Shown here: piece by piece, positions 59,878-64,000 of the stretch
Layout: each line of letters starts with the position of its first letter
Numbering within the stretch: position 1 is the stretch's first letter
Source of the DNA: Opisthorchis felineus
Lineage: Eukaryota > Platyhelminthes > Trematoda > Opisthorchiida > Opisthorchiidae
Assembly (NCBI GenBank): GCA_004794785.1
Contig: SJOL01008829.1
Span: 795,774-859,773 of the forward strand
Length of the DNA: 64,000 nt
Direction: 5' to 3'
Notes under the pieces: model-generated
Databases searched by the model: none
Seen by the model: only the letters and a program-made list of their open reading frames with translations
What the model was told of the DNA's origin: nothing
Translations under genes and position numbers: made by a program

Positions 59878-62876
59878 CGTTCAGCTGTAACACTCTCCCG
59901 GTGCCTAGCTGCTATGCCACCCAAAGGAAGCACGAGGGCTGGGATACTGCCAGGTTGCCCAAGCCTAGACAGGGAAAGTCGACAGGCAAATATGTTAGCC
60001 GAGATATGTTAGCCGACCAGCAAACTCAGGCTCCTCATTATAAGCCTCAGACACGCACAATAGCATGCGAAATCCTGAAGTATGACTATGCACTCTGAGA
60101 ACGGATAACGCATGACGAAACACGGGAACACTGACAGTCCGTTCAGAAGTTTGTGCCTACAAATGATTCTCGAGGAACAAAACTATGTCTTCCGCATAAT
60201 CCACGTTCGTTAATCTCTAGACGTGATTTCCATACCTAGGTAAGTGGCCCCTTGGAGCGGGTACCCCACAATAAAGTCTATGAAAAAAACTGAACAAACG
60301 AGAGGGCACATCCCTGACGAACTCCATTAGTTGTGAGCAGGCGTTTGGACGGTTCACGGTACACGCTAGCCCGACCAAAGATGTGGGACTAAATAGCGAA
60401 GAGAATGTTGCCAAATTACAAGGGCATTTCCCTCAAACCAAAAATATTTAGAAGAACCAATCTATCCACACAGTCGCAGGCTCCTTTCACGTCGAAGAAA
60501 ACCCTGATTGTTCCTTAGCGGTATACCTCACGCTGCTCAAGCACTTGGCGTAACGTAAAGATATGGTCAGATTTGCGTCTCACGAGGCTAAGTTGGGCGT
60601 TGCAATATTAGTGGAGCCGAGATTCGGGTTGCGACAGGTGCGAACAGTCAAATCTGAGCACGCGTACAAACATCGATTAGCCCCAATTCTCTGCAACACA
60701 TTACCTTTCTGAAATAAGTACAATGTAATCAAGGCGGAACATAAGATTCCCCTTTACCTTTTAATAACTGTGGTGGAGGCTCACCTGGCCTAACAGCCCG
60801 ATGACGCCTCGGGCAGAAATGTATATCAGAACTTCAAAAACAGATGGCGCATCTAGACTAACAAATCACGACGCAAAATGAACGGATGGGATAAAAAAAA
60901 ACATGCACAGGAGCCGAACAAACCGGTGTTGAAAATATTCCACATAATGATCTTTCACTAACTGACTGAAGTATTCTCAGTCCCGTTCAAAAAATCAGAC
61001 GAGACGGCTTCCGTGTGTTCCCGACTACACTGCCCTCTCCAACTCCTCGGACCTCCTGGTCCCATCACGCCTCTCTGTCCACACAGACTACGTTTGAGTT
61101 GACATCCAATTGTCGTTAAATTATGTTCTGAGCCCCGAGAGAGCACCTTGCATCAAGAAGTGATTATGACCGGCCTGAAATCTTGTGGCTTCTGCGTATG
61201 CGATCGGAAACACTAGCTTTCTGCGTCATGTATAGCCGAGGTTATCTCATCCCAAATGCGATTTGTGTCTTCTCAAGAGGCACCTCGTGATACATTACGT
61301 AGTAAGCTTCGATACGTTCCCTTAACCAGTGGGTCAAGTAGCCTTCCTACGTTTGAACGTGATGCTCGTTTAGGTTTACCGGGTAAATGTAATGAATACT
61401 TGCACCGAACGAGAGCGCGATATGAATCAACTTGTGTATTTCACAACGATCAGCAGTCAAGGACTGAGTCAGGCCGTCGGCAGCTGATGGCTGGGTGGTC
61501 GATATAGCTCAGAAGCAGGGCAACCCAGGCTGCACGACGTCCACTGCATTAAAACCCAACACTACAGAGAAACAACTCGTACAAATTTGCAAACGACGCT
61601 CAAAACTGTTACTGCATTTTGTGTCCAGACTAAACATACTACCAAATGATGTCTCACTACCTGAGGTACCTTACATACGCATTCAAACTTCATAAGAACT
61701 CTTCATGGTAGGCAAGAGGGCGGATGGTTCGCCATGTGCGCCTTTCGACGAATCAACGCTACGAATAGTTGGCGCATAAATGGACACGACAAAGAGCGTT
61801 CAGTGCTTCGACCAGTGGGGTGTTTATGGTAGTGAAAAGTCGGACAATACAGAGTTAGATGTTTACATGTATCAGTCGAGTAATGAAGCCTCCGTTCACG
61901 AACTGAGGACTTCACCAAAACCAGCGCAACCCGCAGCAGCAGCTGCGGAATCACACAAAGGTCGTAGTTAATAGCGTCTAGATACACAGGACGTCGTACG
62001 CTCAATTACTGCACTTGGATCGTGTATTCAAACCTCAGAAATGCAGGTGTCGATCGACAGAGTATCCAGTGTACGCGCCAGGGCAGCTTATTGGCTGACC
62101 TCCGTAGGATTTCACACATTAACGGTTGTAATAAAAACAGGGGCACGAGGCCCGGACGCGAGGGGGTACATATGAGCGGGAGCCTGCAGCTGGTCGATTC
62201 CCTAGGTGCTTGAGGTGTCCAGAGCTTAAATCTACGGAAGAATAAGTATCAAGCAGAACAGGATAGTTAAAAGGCGACAATGAAAAGAGACAGGAGGCAT
62301 CAGAAGTCGCGTGTTTTCGCTTATACGCCCCCTGTATACAACGAATTACAAGCACTTCTTCTTTTCGAAATCTGTAACCCAATGAAAACGTGTTATAATC
62401 CTCCAGAAAACATTGAGACATTTTCGCTTTCGCTCACTATGGTTGGCACTCCGCTAATGCCTCTGATACGCTGAAAACAAGCGCCCGCCAGAGGCGATGT
62501 TAACTGTCTACCAACAAGATTTGCAAGTGCTCTTTGATTTGAAGAGCTGTGGTGAAACGCCAGCAAGTTTGATTGTATACCTCGGAGGAAAAAGTTAGGT
62601 CACATGATATATAAACAACAGTTAATCGAACGCTTGTCGAACAGAAAGCCACAACAGTTGACCTGATTAGACTATCTGCTTTTAAGTGATTAGTCAGATT
62701 GCTTTACCTAAATAGCCATCGGTCCTCGCGGAAGATCTGACACTTCCTGAGCCACGAGCTTGGAATTAAATATGACGTTTATAGCAGTGGCGAAGAGAAT
62801 CACACCCAAAAACAAACCACCAACTGTGCGGTCCGTTCGGCGGACGGCTGGTCCGGAGGGCAACGGGCCACAAGTG
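24320..62876 (-). CDS. PROM1: Prominin (CD133 family) five-transmembrane glycoprotein gene, partial, at least 13-14 exons
   Basis: Prominins are pentaspan glycoproteins that bind cholesterol and sit on plasma-membrane protrusions such as microvilli, cilia and photoreceptor discs. Exons, 5' to 3' on the minus strand: 62876-62744 (probable), 49919-49853, 45041-44958, 44255-44044, 41159-41085, 39806-39743, 38174-38021, 37340-37179, 36456-36057, 34168-34019, 32012-31944, 30114-29941, 27050-26895, 24441-24320. Splice phases match at every junction, giving about 670 codons in one frame. The product runs TM2, loop 1, TM3/TM4, loop 2, TM5, then a basic stretch. The closest family match is the TM5 exon (FWAGLGL, IIFAVKLA, then YRK). 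The TM3-TM4 turn carries Cys-Gly pairs. N-glycosylation sequons lie only in the predicted extracellular loops (NTS, NKT, NIS, NFT). Vertebrate prominins have about 800-870 residues, so the N-terminal ectodomain, TM1 and the tail end are missing here. The paralogue (1 or 2) cannot be assigned for an invertebrate; the symbol marks the family only. Confidence 0.9.
26895..27050 (-). CDS. PROM1: Prominin exon, end of loop 2 just before TM5
   Basis: 156 nt, 52 codons, phase 0 in and out, with acceptor ttcacccag and donor gttagt. The product ends SLRSAVKGGVDAVCVMSLMPL, which corresponds to the conserved alpha segment with Cys just before TM5. A second Cys (RDIPC) lies 15 residues earlier, the expected disulphide-type spacing. 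It joins cleanly to NAFWAGLG in the last exon found. Confidence 0.92.
28190..28470 (+). repeat. Intronic repeat, copy 1 of a diverged pair
   Basis: Shares with 31440-31700, in order and in the same orientation: atcaggtaaccgtcataacc / gtcagataacacgcataacg, atgaacaatacNggcaatct, ggcatgtcNtaaaaaaNNNc, tcaaaatcggtacca / tcaaaactggcacta, and a gcgtcaaNc...g end. Strand is arbitrary because no coding content is visible. It lies in the intron between exons at 29.94 and 27.05 kb. Confidence 0.6.
29140..29317 (-). mobile_element. SINE-A copy (tRNA-headed), prominin intron
   Basis: The minus strand starts with a tRNA-like head (gatggctcagtggttagagc, box A; ggttcgaaccc-like box B near 29258-29268), then a body with the cagtatcccagccctcgtac and ggcagctag-caccgaaag motifs, ending ttacagctgaacc. 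These are the pol III box arrangement and tail seen in all copies. Full length, about 178 nt. Confidence 0.85.
29941..30114 (-). CDS. PROM1: Prominin exon, extracellular loop 2 helix
   Basis: 174 nt, 58 codons, phase 0 in and out, with acceptor ctgcctag and donor gtaagt. It contains EALNPHIDELVQKVVRLDKA, then LDSIPGQRQQLRLQL and FIRKLTESVQL. The short Pro-Gly turn between two helices matches the corresponding part of prominin loop 2. Confidence 0.88.
31440..31700 (+). repeat. Intronic repeat, copy 2 of a diverged pair
   Basis: Partner of 28190-28470, carrying an extra insertion near 31540-31580 (cggtccccgcaggcgtgtg). It lies in the intron between the exons at 31.94 and 30.11 kb. Confidence 0.6.
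31944..32012 (-). CDS. PROM1: Prominin exon, extracellular loop 2
   Basis: 69 nt, 23 codons, phase 0 in and out, with a ttttttcag acceptor and a gtatgt donor. The product is ADLSVTKIDDLEGFVSSL then RKLKA, one amphipathic helix of loop 2. Confidence 0.8.
32705..32880 (+). mobile_element. Diverged SINE with tRNA-like head
   Basis: Head atatcactcagtggttaaaa (box A), box B ggttcgaaccc at 32760-32770, an unrelated middle, then gcagctaggcaccgaaaacc, the SINE-A tail motif. It shares the SINE-A head and tail but not its body, and lies antisense to the prominin gene. Confidence 0.6.
34019..34168 (-). CDS. PROM1: Prominin exon, extracellular loop 2
   Basis: 150 nt, 50 codons, phase 0 in and out. The product PIQSILENLINAYKD, VQICVSALERTNFLDSVNF, TQAINQ has a family-like Cys followed by a hydrophobic helix, and an NFT sequon. 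The donor is gtcggt, poor at +3, but phase and joint with the next exon fit. Confidence 0.85.
36057..36456 (-). CDS. PROM1: Prominin exon, TM4 and start of extracellular loop 2
   Basis: 400 nt, phase 2 in and phase 0 out. It opens with TM4 (GVGFIFLFSTVLMLICTIL), then VLGGPIQTEVCRYL, matching the family pattern of TM4-Gly-x-x-x-x-x-x-C. A long Arg/Glu-rich helix (RREDRIRQQQEELRR) follows, then an NIS sequon and LTRCANEPFVDAISGG, whose Cys is the equivalent of a conserved loop 2 cysteine. The donor is gtgggt after CATGAG. It is the largest exon of the gene. Confidence 0.93.
36781..36957 (-). mobile_element. SINE-A copy, prominin intron
   Basis: Same head-to-tail structure as at 29.1 kb: gagatagctcactggttaag head, ggttcgaacccaacc-like box B altered to tgttcgaac, body, and tail ggtgctgcagttgaacg. 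Full length. It lies in the short intron region just upstream of the TM4 exon. Confidence 0.85.
37179..37340 (-). CDS. PROM1: Prominin exon, TM3 and the TM3-TM4 turn
   Basis: 162 nt, phase 2 in and phase 2 out, with a ctcgcag acceptor and a gtaagc donor. It has the hydrophobic segment YGGVALLCIPVLIFLLIYLG, then LCFGTCGHRPYEEAGVCNRGVG. The Cys-rich intracellular turn (C-x3-CG, then VCNRG) is a prominin hallmark and aligns well by eye with the family. Confidence 0.93.
38021..38174 (-). CDS. PROM1: Prominin exon, end of extracellular loop 1 before TM3
   Basis: 154 nt, phase 1 in and phase 2 out. The acceptor is an unremarkable AAG after a pyrimidine-rich run, and the donor is gttggt. The product AWTDLAQSP, FEDYLQHIYTYL and DQNARNVFI gives the charged pre-TM3 helix; the split Arg leads straight into FVEFRFYGG of the TM3 exon. 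Confidence 0.85.
39090..39126. repeat. AGTAA-type short tandem repeat
   Basis: Imperfect tandem agtaa units (gtaaagtaaagtaaagtagc, then aaagtaaa) in the intron upstream of the exon at 38021-38174. Confidence 0.8.
39318..39370 (+). repeat. Short single arm of the foldback family
   Basis: tggtgacgaaacgtctgcaa followed by cctaattgccaaactcggcg matches the middle of the 44.9 and 56.0 kb arms. About 50 nt. Confidence 0.5.
39743..39806 (-). CDS. PROM1: Prominin exon, extracellular loop 1
   Basis: 64 nt, phase 0 in and phase 1 out, with acceptor ttccag and donor gtgagt. It encodes 21 residues (FNKTLNSLASVI to DDLD) with an NKT glycosylation sequon; the split codon completes to Arg with the next exon. 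Confidence 0.8.
41085..41159 (-). CDS. PROM1: Prominin exon, extracellular loop 1
   Basis: 75 nt, 25 codons, phase 0 in and out, with a tttcag acceptor and a gtaagc donor. The product YQSEELKTL to VENLNE is a heptad-like, charged helix, as expected for the distal part of loop 1. Confidence 0.8.
42650..42669. repeat. Short perfect inverted repeat with a shared downstream motif
   Basis: catcagtgt / acactgatg, 9-bp stem, 2-nt centre, followed by ttgctgcctttgataatg. The same layout occurs at 11375-11398. Confidence 0.7.
44044..44255 (-). CDS. PROM1: Prominin exon, extracellular loop 1 with Cys pair
   Basis: 212 nt, phase 1 in and phase 0 out, with acceptor cttcag and donor gttagt. 70 codons follow the split Thr. 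It contains DTDCPWGNHVEC, a Cys-x7-Cys spacing that matches the conserved loop 1 cysteine pair of prominins (in vertebrates Cys-x9-Cys or so), then a helical LLHLAQSNLKIRY segment. These cysteines are likely disulphide-bonded outside the cell. Confidence 0.85.
44773..44933. repeat. Foldback (inverted) repeat with 73-74-nt arms beside a prominin splice site
   Basis: Left arm 44773-44846 and right arm 44861-44933 are reverse complements of each other at roughly 85% by eye. Paired blocks are ggcatttggattgcaaa, gttgttggt, ttcgNcga and catcgtcaNt. The loop is about 14 nt (tcctcaaccctgca). The right arm ends about 25 nt from the donor of the exon at 44958-45041. Single arms of the same family occur at 39318-39370 and 55990-56075. 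Confidence 0.8.
44958..45041 (-). CDS. PROM1: Prominin exon, extracellular loop 1
   Basis: 84 nt, phase 1 in and phase 1 out, with a cttcag acceptor and a gtaagt donor. It encodes 27 complete codons (NLKEFQKEF to AELQS), amphipathic and helix-like as in the loop 1 helical bundle of prominins. The foldback repeat at 44773-44933 starts about 25 nt downstream of its donor. Confidence 0.75.
45173..45350 (-). mobile_element. SINE-A copy, prominin intron
   Basis: Head gggatagctcagtagttaag, box B ggttctaaccc (mutated), body with cctgtctagtcttgcgc, and tail gggtgctacagctgaacg. Full length. It lies 130 nt upstream of the exon at 44958-45041. Confidence 0.85.
46906..47550 (+). other. Longest uninterrupted frame in the window (214 codons), no recognised product
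   Basis: An ATG-led frame, basic at its start (MTRKNEILRV), then low-complexity Thr/Asn-rich (NSTNSPTTNKK), antisense to prominin within its intron. I see no domain, signal peptide or membrane segment. The opposite strand is also partly open, which suggests biased composition rather than coding. It may be chance. Confidence 0.15.
47990..48015. repeat. (AT)n microsatellite
   Basis: 26 nt of uninterrupted AT dinucleotide in a prominin intron, about 250 nt from the SINE-B type copy at 48.3 kb. Confidence 0.95.
48260..48545 (-). mobile_element. SINE-B type repeat in the prominin intron
   Basis: Reverse-complement match to 9190-9405: agagctagtcacactgctgt, actcgtggtcgaactgttag, cgtgagatgcacactgctag, ctgacaggacgaaatgtcaa. 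The box A here is tggtcgaactg, weaker than in the 9.2 kb copy. Confidence 0.6.
49853..49919 (-). CDS. PROM1: Prominin exon, start of extracellular loop 1
   Basis: 67 nt, entering in phase 0 after a TTAG acceptor and leaving in phase 1 at a gtgagt donor. It encodes 22 residues starting MAVNTSSVDL and ending SIVD, with an NTS N-glycosylation sequon. The leftover G joins GC of the next exon to make Gly. It was chosen because it is the only short open block upstream of 45.04 kb with good sites and the right phases. Alone it has too little similarity to identify. Confidence 0.6.
50935..51201 (-). mobile_element. Solo LTR related to the element at 1.0-2.0 kb
   Basis: It shares the blocks seen at 1735-2000 in the same orientation. 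On the minus strand it would begin TGTTACTGATGAAGC, a plausible TG-type LTR start. No gag or pol sequence flanks it, which fits LTR-LTR recombination. It lies in the long prominin intron between 49.9 and 62.7 kb. Confidence 0.5.
52827..52860. repeat. Perfect 15-bp hairpin inside the LINE endonuclease remnant
   Basis: ccgtcttcggttgga at 52827-52841, loop cgta, then its exact reverse complement at 52846-52860. It falls where the endonuclease frame breaks, and looks like a local inverted duplication. Confidence 0.85.
53012..53022. repeat. G homopolymer
   Basis: A run of 11 G inside the LINE remnant; a possible base-calling or assembly weak point. Confidence 0.8.
53465..53815 (-). mobile_element. 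5' region of the 51.5-53.4 kb LINE
   Basis: Two blocks here recur, in the same order, at 56690-57000 on the opposite strand. They are a block at 53620-53815 (EGQETVQVRRLTIDQAGMR against KDQEPVFVRLLTTGQTGMR when translated) and a block at 53468-53510 containing cctgtctaNgtNtgg and cagtatcccagc-like sequence. A conserved order upstream of an endonuclease points to the LINE leader. Confidence 0.6.
54796..54968 (-). mobile_element. SINE-A copy, prominin intron
   Basis: The best-kept head of the set: ggcgagatggctcagtggtt, then box B gggttcgaacccg. The tail ggtgttacagctgaacg is followed by attattatc, the start of an ATT tail. A short deletion in the middle of the body removes the gcccaagc segment. 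Confidence 0.88.
55020..55135 (-). repeat. Third copy of the LINE leader block
   Basis: The run cccttaagttgagggccc...cactgcccactgaccaacatgg resembles ccctcaaagtggagggccag...accattgaccaagctgg at 53624-53685. It is about 100 nt of diverged similarity with nothing else from the LINE attached. Confidence 0.4.
55990..56075 (+). repeat. Single arm of the foldback family
   Basis: Reads cgcactggagatgtccacct, cggttggtgacgaagcattc, gcaatcccattgccaagctt, accaacaaccaac. It matches the right arm at 44861-44933 closely, without an inverted partner nearby. Confidence 0.65.
56690..57060 (+). mobile_element. Isolated LINE 5' end fragment
   Basis: Collinear, on the plus strand, with the leader of the 53 kb LINE: the block at 56690-56840 and then gtcctcctgtctacgtttgg and cagtatcccagcc at 56948-56985. 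No endonuclease or RT follows. It is an odd piece for a family whose copies are normally 5'-truncated. Confidence 0.5.
58271..58447 (-). mobile_element. SINE-A copy, prominin intron
   Basis: Diverged copy with head agatagttcagcatttgaaa, box B ggttcggacc, the body motifs and a decayed tail (ggatgttacactcaaatgg). The most mutated of the five full-length copies. Confidence 0.8.
59821..59877. repeat. (AAT)19 microsatellite at a SINE-A tail
   Basis: Uninterrupted AAT array of 57 nt directly joined to the SINE-A 3' end; on the SINE strand it is an (ATT)n tail. Confidence 0.95.
59878..59989 (-). mobile_element. 5'-truncated SINE-A copy with expanded ATT tail
   Basis: Only the body and 3' end remain; the tRNA head is missing. 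Its 3' end (gtgttacagctgaacg) runs directly into the 57-nt (ATT)n array at 59877-59821. The sequence atatgttagccga is duplicated at its truncated end (about 59990-60016). Confidence 0.8.
60110..62120 (-). mobile_element. LINE remnant, endonuclease to RT palm, strongly decayed
   Basis: Minus-strand pieces in the right order and spacing suggest one 2 kb copy. The endonuclease start AALARTLDTLSIDTCISEV, stop, IHDPSAVIE lies at about 62095-62005; SAAAAAGCAGFGEVLSS, then VVSIYAPTIRS at 61960-61750; the linker equivalent of PGSEHN and KRSL at 61145-61085; RT pieces FTLRQVLEQREVY, FFDVKGACDCVDRLVL, TNGVRQGCAL; and the palm box YAED (for YADD) at 60198-60187 in VDYAEDIVLF. Multiple stops and frame changes show it is dead. 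It lies in the same prominin intron as the 51-53 kb copy, in the same orientation. Confidence 0.8.
62744..62876 (-). CDS. PROM1: Prominin exon with TM2 (probable; boundaries uncertain)
   Basis: The translation has a Cys-Gly-Pro start, a basic RRTDR stretch, then a hydrophobic segment (GGLFLGVILFATAINVIF) and SKLVAQE. This is the prominin order of Cys-rich turn, basic residues and TM2. The acceptor proposed at 62877-62878 is a weak AAG. The donor proposed after GAA is gtgtca, also weak, and it joins in phase 0 to the next exon. The frame stays open a further 11 codons to a TAG at 62710-62708, followed directly by gtaaag, which looks like a better donor but would retain that stop. Similarity in this segment is by topology and pattern, not strong identity. 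Confidence 0.45.
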
Positions 62877-64000
62877 CTTACCAAAAAGTCGTGTGGCCGA
62901 TCCACCTACACCTATCTAATAATCCCCAGTAAAGAAAAGGCTAGCGCGGTTGCGCTTTTCGGTATCCGACTACACCTTTCTCGAAAATGACAAGTCCGCG
63001 TCCGCAATCCAGTTTGAATCTAATTACAGTGTTTTGTAAGCCACCAAAGCTACGTCCGGCTAGTCTCTGTTGTGTTTTTTTTTATAAAAAAAAAACGGTG
63101 CTTAAAGCATCTTGTAAGGAACGAGAACCTAGTTGCCAAGACGGATGGCGTCAAGTTCTCAGATCCTAGATTTCGAACAGCTGTGCGTTTGGGTCGGGTT
63201 ACAAACCAGTCCATTCGATAAGGTGCTGGAAGGGCTTCACTGGTGCCCAGTCATTGTTATTAGTGCATTACCATTAAGGAAGCTCGCGAAATATCCACCA
63301 GACCATAAAGTAAAATCGCCAATATTGTTACAATCCACTTCCAGTCCCTTCTCAATTATTCACTTCCATCGTTCAAGCCTCAGTTGAAAACACACTGTGA
63401 CTTCAACTGACCTATTTGTGTCTGAATGGCACCAGTTTGCGGTCAGTTTTTTTCTGGTCTCGGTGTTCGGACATAGGGTTAATTGTTCCAAAAAGATGGA
63501 TTCAGTCGGAGTGAGAGCATCACATTAATTGGCTGCATTCTCCAGCAAGCATCCCTGCATGAGTTGATTGAGCTCTGATCCCAAAGAACTAAGATATCGT
63601 ATGGGGCAACCGGTGTCCAGTGAAGTTTTCCGACGACGAACGCATCGTAAAGGGCAGTGGCAAATGGACAAGGGTTTCGCTGGATTTGTAAAAATGACTA
63701 TCTTGCGGACCAACTCGACGATAAGAAACAAAATTATTCTTTTTGATGAACGGCTTCAAACAGCAGTGGAGGGACGCGAGAAACCCTACCGGCAACCGTT
63801 AGAAAATACCTCAACCCTGTATCTGTGAAGCCGGCTCATCCAGTGGTTGCCGACAATGTGGGAATTTTAGGACACAGGAATAGGCACCTGTCTTCAAAAA
63901 AACTTTCAATTCTAGTTAGTCAGTTTAAGCACTACCCTTAGTTGTTGTGGTGCACATGTGTGAGTACAAAACCACTACCCAACACGCAGGAAAAGCAATA
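62877..64000. other. No exon recognised upstream of the TM2 exon
   Basis: The Cys-rich turn and TM1 of prominin are expected upstream on the minus strand, but I find no matching hydrophobic frame here. A T9/A10 run at 63075-63095 forms a simple AT hairpin. The gene's 5' half most likely continues beyond the window. Confidence 0.5.

Noticed and set aside
1..64000. Search for clustered genes, CRISPR, phage or another multi-gene system
   Set aside because: The window is eukaryotic with one long intron-rich gene and old repeats. I found no co-oriented gene cluster or regularly spaced repeat array.

Overview
This is eukaryotic nuclear DNA from a digenean fluke, most likely Clonorchis sinensis or a close opisthorchiid. 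Three things point there: a short coding exon structure with GT-AG introns of about 0.7-13 kb, several copies of a tRNA-headed SINE that I recognise as abundant in that genome, and decayed non-LTR and gypsy-like elements of the same flavour. The species call is inference from recognised repeat families and was not checked by a search. There are no bacterial-style operons, rRNA genes, CRISPR arrays or convincing functional tRNA genes.

The one gene I can support is a prominin (CD133 family, five-span membrane glycoprotein) on the minus strand, from about 62.9 kb down to 24.3 kb. I placed thirteen exons by hand, plus a probable fourteenth carrying transmembrane segment 2. Splice phases agree at every junction, and the translated joints give a family-like product: first extracellular loop, TM3 and TM4, second extracellular loop, then TM5 with its basic juxtamembrane stretch. 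The 5' part (signal peptide, N-terminal ectodomain, TM1, Cys-rich turn) should lie beyond 64 kb or was not seen. The last part of the cytoplasmic tail was not found below 24.3 kb. One exon of roughly 45 codons may be missing between 27.05 and 29.94 kb.

Everything else I recognise is repeat-derived. At 1.0-2.0 kb lies a broken LTR retrotransposon (gag remnant plus LTR), with a related solo LTR at 50.9-51.2 kb. Non-LTR (LINE) remnants of one EN+RT family lie at 6.6-8.2 kb (+), 10.6-11.2 kb (+), 51.5-53.8 kb (-), 56.7-57.1 kb (+, 5' end) and 60.1-62.1 kb (-). SINE-A (tRNA head, ATT-rich tail) has five full-length copies, all in prominin introns and all in the gene's own orientation. A second family with a tRNA-like box lies at 5.0, 9.2 and 48.4 kb. 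A 73-74-nt-arm foldback sits about 25 nt from a prominin 5' splice site. The intron repeats, simple repeats and gene-free stretches are listed separately.

The 11.2-24.3 kb stretch and the first few kb hold no gene I can recognise. I found no undescribed multi-gene system. The most informative items are the fluke prominin gene model, the foldback beside its splice site, and the SINE/LINE mosaicism.
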